A stretch of DNA of 8,020 nucleotides from an uncultured Lachnospiraceae bacterium (GTDB taxonomy: Bacteria > Bacillota > Clostridia > Lachnospirales > Lachnospiraceae). The stretch spans positions 1 to 8,020 of the forward strand of contig CALAEX010000009.1 of NCBI GenBank assembly GCA_937891165.1, read 5' to 3'. Made by a program: the position numbers and the translations under genes. This document shows positions 1-5,441 of the stretch, piece after piece (the first letter of the stretch is position 1; each line of letters starts with the position of its first letter). The notes beneath the pieces are model-generated. The model had not been told where the DNA came from. It saw nothing but the letters and a program-made list of their open reading frames with translations, and did not search any database.

Positions 1-1302
1 AATTGAATCATCCTGAGCTGACTTAAAGTTTGGTTTTGTAAGTGTTTGACCGTCTGAATATTTAGGTGTTTTTGCACTTGGGTCTGTTGACCAACCTTTA
101 AATATGTAGCCTGTTCTTGTGAAACCATTCTTAGTTAGGATTACATTTGAATCGTAGGTTGCTGTTACACTTTCTGTGGTGCCTGTTGGGTCTGTTGTGA
201 ATGCATCACCATAAATATTGTTTGGTGTGGTTGCTTTGTTGTTTGCATCATATTTGATGGTGTAGGTGTTGGCTGTCCAGTGAGCGTAGATTGTTTGTGT
301 TGATGTTATCTTTACAGTAGTTCCACTAGTTATTTGTGTACCTCCAGATGCTGATGTAAACCAACCTTGGAATGTGTAGCCTGTTCGTGTTGGTGTTGGT
401 AATGTACCATAAGTTGAATCATATGTTACTGTTTTTGAAGCAGTTGTTGTACCACCATTTGCATCGAAATTAACTGTGTAAATGTTAGCTTTCCACTGTG
501 CATACAGTGTTATATTTTTTGCATAAGTCCATTTCCAATATTTATTTGCCTCATAAACTCCTGAACTATCTAAGCTCCATGCTGTGCCTGTTCCATCTGA
601 TTTCTCGTTCCAACCATTAAATGTATATCCAGTTCTACTAAATCCATTTTTTGTTGTTATGAAATTAGCATCATATGTGGCTGTATTACTATTCATACTT
701 CCTACACCACCGTTTGCATCATATGTAACCTTATAATTATTAACTTCCCAAACGGCTTTTAGAGTTGCATCTTTGTAAATATCGTAATGAAGGTCGCTCG
801 CAAACTCAATTATTGGATTACTATAAGCTATATAATTCTCACCATTATTACCTCCTGATGTACCATCTCCTTGGTACCCTTTAAATGTGTAGCCAGCTCT
901 CGTTGGCTTTGTTATAGCAGATATAGTTGTTGACAATGAAGAGTTACTATAATAAGTGGCTGTGTTATACTTGTACCACACATAGTCTGTACCACCGCTT
1001 CCCCCATTTTTGTTAAGTGTTAGCTTAATAGTATTTGGTGTAAATTGAGCTGTAAATGTTACATTGCCAAATAATGATGTATAAAAATTTCCATTGGACA
1101 AATATGTATTAAGCTGAGCAGCTGTATATGTATTTCCATTCATCCAGTTCGTACCACCAGTAGTATTACTTGATGTTACTTTCCAGCCAGTAAATGTATA
1201 TCCTGTTTTGGTAGGATTCCCTAATGGATTAGATAATGCTTGAACGCCCGTTCTATTTATCGTACTTGTTGAACCTTGATTATTGACGGTGTATGTAAAT
1301 GA
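1..1302 (-). repeat. Five tandem InlB-type protein repeats encoded within the surface protein
   Basis: In transcription order the units are about 1302-1042, 1038-745, 744-490, 489-277 and 273-1 (the last cut by the window edge). Each encodes a beta-strand ending near xYDANGG or its variant, then KTGYTF or RTGYTFxGW, then a closing LYAQW, IYAHW or similar. The fourth unit (residues 495-565) is closest to the family consensus at about 71 residues. The first three are longer, 85-98 residues, with insertions between the GYTFxGW strand and the closing strand. The first lacks the DANGG motif (it reads VNNQGS). The repeats are diverged at DNA level, so recent expansion by slippage is unlikely. Confidence 0.85.
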
Positions 1303-1971
1303 ATTATAACAAATGTACAAGTTTGAAAAACTTGATGCCATTGTAGATGGAGTTATACTTGGTGATGGAGCACCTACTGAATAATCACCAGTTGCAAGAC
1401 GAAATACTAATATTATATACTTAACATTGTTTCTTAAATATCCATATTGATTTAGAAATCCATTAGATGGTGTAGATACACCAATTTTGTAGGTAGTATA
1501 TGTATCCATCCACCCTGAATCATATACTGCGTTACCACTAGAGTCAAATTCAACTACATTCCAATAAAATTTACCATTGCTCGTTATATTAGAACCACCA
1601 CTACCTTCATCAGTAGTTGCTGCAACTAAATTTATTGTATCATTCAATGATACCTTTAGTTTTCTTTGATATAACACTCTAGAAGCATTTCCGTGTGTGA
1701 GGTCATCATATGTTTTCATTCCATCATTTTCGCCAGATACAACAGTAGAACAATTGGTTCCATAATTACTTAAATCTAATTTGTGATAATACCCACTAGT
1801 ACCAGAAATATCAACAACATCCAGACTTGCCCACTTCTTTGCATTACTAGGTAAGGGCCATAAATCAGAATATGCTGCGTATGCTATAACAAATGAAGAT
1901 ATGCTTACTATAATGAAGCAAATAATGATAATTAAAGTTCTATCTATTTTTATATTGCATCTTTGTTTCAT
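1..1971 (-). CDS. Secreted InlB B-repeat surface protein, 3' end outside window (partial)
   Basis: The frame is open for 657 codons from ATG 1971-1969 to the window edge, with no stop reached. The start is fixed by a strong Shine-Dalgarno GGAGGGG at 1979-1985, 7 bases upstream. Residues 1-10 are basic and residues 12-30 are hydrophobic (LIIIICFIIVSISSFVIA), followed by AYAA, which fits a signal peptide with cleavage near residue 33. Residues 35-222 form a unique region that I do not recognise; its alternating polar/hydrophobic pattern suggests a beta-sandwich, which is inference. From about residue 224 there are five Listeria-Bacteroides repeats (Flg_new/InlB B-repeat type) with the hallmarks YDANGG, RTGYTFxGW and LYAQW. 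In this family such repeats act as extracellular stalks in adhesins and other cell-surface proteins. The anchor (LPXTG, choline-binding or other) would lie beyond the window, so the attachment mode is unknown. The next gene upstream is more than 700 bases away, so it is probably transcribed alone. Function beyond surface exposure is not determinable. Confidence 0.9.
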   Translation of the reverse strand, partial: MKQRCNIKIDRTLIIIICFIIVSISSFVIAYAAYSDLWPLPSNAKKWASLDVVDISGTSGYYHKLDLSNYGTNCSTVVSGENDGMKTYDDLTHGNASRVLYQRKLKVSLNDTINLVAATTDEGSGGSNITSNGKFYWNVVEFDSSGNAVYDSGWMDTYTTYKIGVSTPSNGFLNQYGYLRNNVKYIILVFRLATGDYSVGAPSPSITPSTMASSFSNLYICYNSFTYTVNNQGSTSTINRTGVQALSNPLGNPTKTGYTFTGWKVTSSNTTGGTNWMNGNTYTAAQLNTYLSNGNFYTSLFGNVTFTAQFTPNTIKLTLNKNGGSGGTDYVWYKYNTATYYSNSSLSTTISAITKPTRAGYTFKGYQGDGTSGGNNGENYIAYSNPIIEFASDLHYDIYKDATLKAVWEVNNYKVTYDANGGVGSMNSNTATYDANFITTKNGFSRTGYTFNGWNEKSDGTGTAWSLDSSGVYEANKYWKWTYAKNITLYAQWKANIYTVNFDANGGTTTASKTVTYDSTYGTLPTPTRTGYTFQGWFTSASGGTQITSGTTVKITSTQTIYAHWTANTYTIKYDANNKATTPNNIYGDAFTTDPTGTTESVTATYDSNVILTKNGFTRTGYIFKGWSTDPSAKTPKYSDGQTLTKPNFKSAQDDSI

Positions 1972-2342
1972 CTCTGTTCCCCTCCTCTTCTCTTCTTTAT
2001 CCTCTACTGAAATATTCGGTCTCCATGACCTTCTAAAAATTCACAAAAAATTTTAAATCTTAATGCTATCTATAAAAATTTTGAAATGTACCCCTATCAA
2101 AATTGCTCATGCAGAGTGAAATCATTCTGGTGTTTGTTAGGTTTGAAAATACCCATTCAGAAAATACTCAATAAAGTTTGCAATTTTTAATTATTGTGGG
2201 AACACTATACAATGTACTTGGAATGCTTATTGAAAAATCAATAATGATATTAGCAATCGGTCATTTATATAAATACTTCATGCTATATATGGATTTTTTG
2301 ATAGGCTATTACCGCCATTAGAAAGGCATCTCATACATTGTC

Positions 2343-2368
2343 CAAATTAATTTTTTATAATTAATTTG
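2343..2368. repeat. AT-only-loop inverted repeat
   Basis: CAAATTAATT at 2343-2352 is the exact reverse complement of AATTAATTTG at 2359-2368, with a 6-base loop. The stem is nearly all A/T, so a stable RNA hairpin is doubtful. A protein-binding or cruciform-type site is possible, but symmetric A/T runs also arise by chance in DNA this AT-rich. Confidence 0.4.
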
Positions 2369-2575
2369 TTATATATTTACTTAGATGCATTTTTATCGGA
2401 TATCTTTTGTAATCTTAGAATTATTGAAATGATTAGTGCTGAAAATGATTAAGTAATGCACTTTTTGATGTGAATGTAGATTGAATGTTACATAACCTTG
2501 TTTTCGTCACATTCGGGTAGATTTTCAATTCTTATGATAAACTATCGCTATTTGCGGCAGTAATTAGGGTTATTT

Positions 2576-2604
2576 TAATTGCAATTACACCCTGTATGCA
2601 TACA
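2576..2604. repeat. Two 12-base perfect palindromes 17 bases apart
   Basis: TAATTGCAATTA at 2576-2587 and TGTATGCATACA at 2593-2604 each equal their own reverse complement, with centres 17 bases apart. They share the central TGCA core. They could be a double operator in the intergenic region upstream of the surface-protein gene, but nothing in the sequence names a regulator. Single 12-base palindromes are expected about once or twice by chance in a window of this size; the pairing is what makes them notable. Confidence 0.35.
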
Positions 2605-2652
2605 TGATTTCTTTGCCTTGGTCATTCTTTTATGAACTTATTTTTTCTTAGC

Positions 2653-2687
2653 AAAATTATAGGCAGTAGATTTACTCTACTGCCTAT
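2653..2687 (-). terminator. Intrinsic terminator of the DUF5688 gene
   Basis: A perfect 12-bp stem pairs 2659-2670 with 2676-2687 (AGGCAGTAGA against TCTACTGCCT plus two A/T pairs) around a 5-base loop. Read on the minus strand it begins 12 bases after the DUF5688 stop and is followed by AATTTT (2658-2653), a short U-tract. It is less T-rich than the terminator at 4455-4423 but well placed. On the plus strand no T run follows, so it acts in one direction. Confidence 0.75.
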
Positions 2688-2699
2688 TGATATTAAATC

Positions 2700-3581
2700 T
2701 TAGTTTATAAGCTCTAACTCTGTGCCATTGAAACGATACACATGGTCGCTTAGTATTTCAACCTCTGTAAGCTGTGTATCGTTTACTTCTTGTACCATTC
2801 CATTAATGTTTTTTAATGAATAACCTTCTGGCATGTTTTTCTCTGGGAAGACAAGTACCTCATGTATGCTGCTTGGAATAATAACTACATTATCTTCAAA
2901 TATATCATAAACTTCTTTTAGCAATTCTGGATATGCTATACAAGTTGCTCCATGTATCTTTAAGCGATTTGTCAAAATCTTAATATTTAATTCTTCGAGA
3001 AATGGAAGTTCTTCTCCTGTAATATATTCGAACACATCATGCAAATCATCCAATCTAGGCTGTAATTGTCTTGGTGTATTCTCTTTTGCCAAGTTGTATA
3101 ACTCCTCCACATCGACATCCCATAATTTTAAGTGCTGATTGTAAATTAGAATCGTTGCTACCTCATTTATTGCCTGAGTCACATCTACTAAGAATACGAT
3201 TGACAAATCATAAAATGGAATATTAGGTACTTTCTGTAGTAGTTTCTTGTTCTTCTTTGTATTAACAACTTTCATGATGATTCTTGATTTTGCTTTATCA
3301 AAATCCCTAAACACAGAAATGTCAAAATCTTTTGTTGGGCAATTATCTTGATATGATTTCACAATATCGTCAACGACTTCTTCAAATGACTGTCCGTCTG
3401 CATATCTATAAAAATATGGGTCTAGATAAATCGTAGGCGATATATTTAAAACTGGGTCATAGACAATCAATCCCTGATATACTGTACCATTATTTTTTAG
3501 CACTGGGTGTATCGCCACATCTTTATCTAATCTCTGTGCTACTTCTTCTTTTACTGCTTTTATAAATTCTTGAAAATTCAT
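2700..3581 (-). CDS. DUF5688 family protein
   Basis: This is a 293-residue soluble protein with no signal peptide or membrane segment. I recognise the DUF5688 pattern, common on mobile elements and in accessory regions of Lachnospiraceae and related clostridia. Family-typical stretches are HPVLKNNGT (25-33), NISPTIYLDPYF (46-57), the central VPNIPFYDLSIVF (118-130), ATILIYNQHLKLW (142-154), LYNLAKENTPRQL (161-173) and IPSSIHEVLVFPE (235-247). The protein appears full length for the family. The biochemical role of DUF5688 is not known to me; the conserved strand-rich core suggests a compact cytoplasmic fold. The ATG at 3581 has AAGGAGA at 3589-3595, 7 bases away. The gene follows the 43-residue gene by 76 bases with a strong hairpin between them, and ends at its own terminator. 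It is either the last gene of that operon or is controlled separately through the hairpin. Confidence 0.88.
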   Translation of the reverse strand: MNFQEFIKAVKEEVAQRLDKDVAIHPVLKNNGTVYQGLIVYDPVLNISPTIYLDPYFYRYADGQSFEEVVDDIVKSYQDNCPTKDFDISVFRDFDKAKSRIIMKVVNTKKNKKLLQKVPNIPFYDLSIVFLVDVTQAINEVATILIYNQHLKLWDVDVEELYNLAKENTPRQLQPRLDDLHDVFEYITGEELPFLEELNIKILTNRLKIHGATCIAYPELLKEVYDIFEDNVVIIPSSIHEVLVFPEKNMPEGYSLKNINGMVQEVNDTQLTEVEILSDHVYRFNGTELELIN

Positions 3582-3611
3582 CTTCTTTTCTCCTTATGCT
3601 TGAAAGTAAGT

Positions 3612-3647
3612 GGGGTACTGACTAACTGTTTTGTTAATCAGTACCCC
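3612..3647. other. Strong hairpin between the 43-residue gene and DUF5688 gene
   Basis: GGGGTACTGA (3612-3621) pairs exactly with TCAGTACCCC (3638-3647). After one mismatch TAAC (3623-3626) pairs with GTTA (3633-3636), leaving a 6-base loop. It lies 10 bases after the stop of the 43-residue gene and ends 16 bases before the DUF5688 Shine-Dalgarno. Neither side is followed by a T-tract (minus: ACTTACTTTC), so it is not a standard intrinsic terminator. It may be an attenuator, an mRNA processing or stability element, or a weak terminator. No convincing promoter fits between it and the DUF5688 ribosome binding site. Confidence 0.6.
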
Positions 3648-3657
3648 TTTGAGTAAT

Positions 3658-3789
3658 TCAATCTTTCATTTTACCTATATTGATACAATCATTTATTAGT
3701 AGGAATATTCCTTTAACTATTGTAGACAGCACATAAACTGTGCAGGCAAGATTGATTGAAAACATTGTCAGTAATGCCGCGCCTTCCAT
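3658..3789 (-). CDS. Small hydrophobic membrane peptide, 43 residues
   Basis: ATG 3789-3787 starts one base after the TAG stop (3793-3791) of the 166-residue gene and ends at TGA 3660-3658. Its ribosome binding site GGAG (AGAGGAG at 3797-3803) lies inside the last codons of the upstream gene, 7 bases from the ATG, so translational coupling is likely. The peptide starts MEGAALLTMFSINLAC, continues with a hydrophobic stretch to about residue 34, and ends in the polar tail NIGKMKD. The only charge inside residues 3-33 is Lys26. This looks like one membrane-spanning helix, perhaps two short ones. I do not recognise the family. Small-toxin, membrane-anchor and regulator roles are all possible and unproven. 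The good spacing and coupled signal support a real gene despite its size. Confidence 0.65.
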   Translation of the reverse strand: MEGAALLTMFSINLACTVYVLSTIVKGIFLLINDCINIGKMKD

Positions 3790-3790
3790 G

Positions 3791-4291
3791 CTATAACTCC
3801 TCTACCTTTGTTACTGCTTCAGGCTTTGTCTTTTCCATAGATGCCACCACAATCTCACCATTTTCTAATTTACAGCCGCCGCTGATAATTTTCATATCCA
3901 GTAAAGTTTTCACCTTTTCTGCATTGAAACTTGTTCTCTCATATCTTGATGAAATCACATCATACATTGTTTCACCTTTGACTTTGTGAGTTCCAATCAC
4001 AATATAGAAAAGATTTGCTAAACAATCATCCTCTACCATTGGAACTAAAGTATTGATATGCAACTTGTTCATCATGTTGGTTGTGAACCAGTTTTCTGTA
4101 TCGAATACCAATTCTCCTATTTCCTCTGAAATAACCAATCCACATACTTCATCAACTCCTGCTCTGATAATTTCCTTTAGCTGCTTACTTGTGAACTCTA
4201 CCAGTTCTCCTTTTGGAAGTGACCATGTCTCCCATCCTAATTCTCTGCCACCTAAGCTTAATTTGTTTGTTACTACTAATCTTCTACACAT
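3791..4291 (-). CDS. Conserved-looking hypothetical protein, 166 residues
   Basis: This protein has no signal peptide or membrane segment, so it is probably cytoplasmic. ATG 4291 has a perfect AGGAGG at 4301-4306, 9 bases upstream. I cannot assign a named family; the style resembles small accessory proteins of clostridial conjugative or phage-like elements. Visible segments are an N-terminal LGGRELGWETWSLPKGELVEF (about residues 13-33), a helix SKQLKEIIRAG (35-45), an FTTNMMNKLHINTLVPMVED block (69-88), SSRYERTSFNAEKV (114-127), and a Lys/Glu-rich tail. Cysteines at 2, 50, 90 and 140 do not form a metal-binding pattern. It heads a probable operon with the 43-residue peptide and perhaps the DUF5688 gene. 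An inverted repeat at 4306-4352 directly upstream suggests specific control. The upstream terminator at 4455-4423 separates it from the membrane-protein gene. Confidence 0.8.
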   Translation of the reverse strand: MCRRLVVTNKLSLGGRELGWETWSLPKGELVEFTSKQLKEIIRAGVDEVCGLVISEEIGELVFDTENWFTTNMMNKLHINTLVPMVEDDCLANLFYIVIGTHKVKGETMYDVISSRYERTSFNAEKVKTLLDMKIISGGCKLENGEIVVASMEKTKPEAVTKVEEL

Positions 4292-4305
4292 GCTTGTGTA
4301 CCTCC

Positions 4306-4352
4306 TATATTAAGTATTATTTTTTAGGACTATGTCCTTCACACTTAATATA
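4306..4352 (-). promoter_or_regulatory. Nested inverted repeat in the leader of the 166-residue gene
   Basis: TATATTAAGT (4306-4315) is the exact reverse complement of ACTTAATATA (4343-4352), a 10-bp arm pair with 27 bases between. Inside sits a second repeat, AGGAC-3-GTCCT (4326-4338). On the minus strand the downstream arm runs directly into the AGGAGG ribosome binding site (sharing base 4306), and the upstream arm contains TATATT, a possible -10 (4347-4352). If TATATT is the -10, transcription starts inside the repeat and the symmetry is a DNA operator. If transcription starts further up, the leader RNA folds next to the ribosome binding site. No good -35 is visible. Confidence 0.55.
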
Positions 4353-4422
4353 CTACCGCGTGGTGGTTGTTTCGTCTGTGGTGCGAATAGCCAAAGATGT
4401 TATTGGAAAATGTACGAAGTGC

Positions 4423-4455
4423 AAAAAAAAGACAGACTGATAATTCAGCCTGTCT
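4423..4455 (-). terminator. Intrinsic terminator of the two-TM membrane protein gene
   Basis: On the minus strand AGACAG (pairing 4455-4450 with 4435-4430) and, after one mismatch, CTGA/TCAG (4448-4445 with 4440-4437) form an 11-position stem with a 4-base loop. Eight consecutive T follow at the stem base (4430-4423). It begins 46 bases after the stop at 4502. This is the clearest terminator in the window and isolates the membrane-protein gene from the 166-residue gene downstream. Confidence 0.9.
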
Positions 4456-4501
4456 AAATTAACCTTTATTGAATATGGTTGTTTAATTTTTAGACCTATA
4501 T

Positions 4502-5362
4502 CTACCGCAATTGATAACCATACAAATGCATACTAAAATAGAAATCTTCGTTTATTCCATTCTCTTCATTATTTGATAAAAGCTTAAGTATTTTTTTATC
4601 ATTATCTATATCCCATCGCCATGGCCTTCTTATATCTGCAACTATCCTAAATAGGCCCCATGCAACTTCAGGTAATTCGTTCAATATATCATCCTCTGAC
4701 TTCGCATTTCTTAGAATTCGTTTCAAATGTTTTTCAGAATCTCTAATGCTTTTCAATAATTTATTATTGTGCATACCTATAACACAATTTTTCTTCCTAC
4801 TCTCGTTAACTTTATCTAATTGAATTAATATATCCTCAACAATTTCTTTATAATTATCTAAGTCTATCTCTTTCCCTTTTAAATTATCATTTATGTATTC
4901 GAGAGTTGCTTTAAGACATTCATCATTATAAAACACCATGTAATACAACAATTTTTTCCCAATAAAAGGCATAAACAGTTTTTCAAATTCATGCATTGTA
5001 TCACAATATAATTCATGTTGATATATCAATTTCTCCCTGTATCCTGAAACCTGATTATATCCAGAAATGAACAGTGCTAATAAAACAGATGTAAAATAAG
5101 AATTTTTTAATTCCCAAGCTACATCAAAAACTGTATATACCTCTGGCTCTTTATAGTATTGCCCTATCCAATAAGTTATAACGCCAAAAATCCCCCAAAT
5201 TATTGATAACAATATATAGAGTTTTGTATTTTTAGGAACAAGTAATCTTACTCTTCTTACTATTCTTTTAATTAATAATAATAATTTGATACATTCTATC
5301 TGTACTTTATCGCGAAGAGAGGACTTATATTTTCTTCCTTTATATTTCACCGAAAATAGCAT
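4502..5362 (-). CDS. Unrecognised two-TM membrane protein with helical cytoplasmic domain
   Basis: The protein has 286 residues. ATG 5362 has AGGAG at 5371-5375, 8 bases upstream. Residues 1-47 are strongly basic (KYKGRKYK, KRIVRRVR) and predicted cytoplasmic. TM1 is about 48-68 (LYILLSIIWGIFGVITYWIG), then a short outside loop with acidic residues, and TM2 is about 88-105 (SYFTSVLLALFISGY). The remaining 180 residues are predicted cytoplasmic and mainly helical, rich in Lys, Glu, Asn and Ile. A conspicuous Arg/Trp motif RRPWRWD lies at 245-251. I do not know the family. Two N-terminal membrane helices plus a cytoplasmic helical domain occur in sensors and in phage-defence effectors, but no catalytic motif identifies it as either. 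It has its own promoter candidate and terminator and sits directly after the recombinase, as cargo of a mobile element would. It appears even more AT-rich than its neighbours, judged from its Ile/Asn/Lys content. Confidence 0.82.
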   Translation of the reverse strand: MLFSVKYKGRKYKSSLRDKVQIECIKLLLLIKRIVRRVRLLVPKNTKLYILLSIIWGIFGVITYWIGQYYKEPEVYTVFDVAWELKNSYFTSVLLALFISGYNQVSGYREKLIYQHELYCDTMHEFEKLFMPFIGKKLLYYMVFYNDECLKATLEYINDNLKGKEIDLDNYKEIVEDILIQLDKVNESRKKNCVIGMHNNKLLKSIRDSEKHLKRILRNAKSEDDILNELPEVAWGLFRIVADIRRPWRWDIDNDKKILKLLSNNEENGINEDFYFSMHLYGYQLR

Positions 5363-5412
5363 TATGCATTCTCCTTTATCTTAACGGGTTTTATTTTAAT
5401 ATATTTTTTAAA

Positions 5413-5441
5413 ATTATATCAAATATTTTACCACCCAACAA
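5413..5441 (-). promoter_or_regulatory. Candidate promoter of the membrane protein gene
   Basis: On the minus strand TTGTTG (5441-5436) is separated by exactly 17 bases from a perfect TATAAT (5418-5413). The -35 lies within the last codons of the recombinase gene and the -10 just beyond its stop. Transcription would begin near 5406, giving a leader of about 45 bases before ATG 5362. The -10 is consensus; the -35 matches TTGACA only in part. Such A/T-rich DNA yields chance -10 boxes, so support is moderate. Confidence 0.55.

Larger units (their letters stand above)
1972..2658. other. Intergenic stretch without a supported gene
   Basis: This very AT-rich region lies between the surface-protein gene and the DUF5688 terminator. 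I see no ORF with a credible ribosome binding site. It should hold the promoter of the surface-protein gene; the best -35 candidate on the minus strand is TTGATA near 2095-2100, but no well-spaced -10 is convincing. Small symmetric elements are present: GGTC-5-GACC at 2019-2031, TTATTGA-4-TCAATAA at 2227-2244, CAAATTAATT-6-AATTAATTTG at 2343-2368, and 12-base palindromes centred at 2581 and 2598. None has a T-tract that would make it a terminator. No tRNA or rRNA-like sequence was found. Confidence 0.6.

Noticed and set aside
2145..2167. Direct repeat GAAAATAC with a 15-base period, considered as a CRISPR-like or regulatory repeat
   Set aside because: There are only two 8-base copies with no further units. 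No CRISPR array is present in the window.
2173..2322. Short hydrophobic plus-strand frame of about 48 codons ending at TAG near 2320
   Set aside because: There is no ribosome binding site before any of its ATG or GTG codons. The composition is what AT-rich noncoding DNA gives by chance.
3756..4440. Overlapping plus-strand frames opposite the 166-residue gene and its leader
   Set aside because: They are antisense shadows of a gene with a clear ribosome binding site; none has its own convincing start signal.
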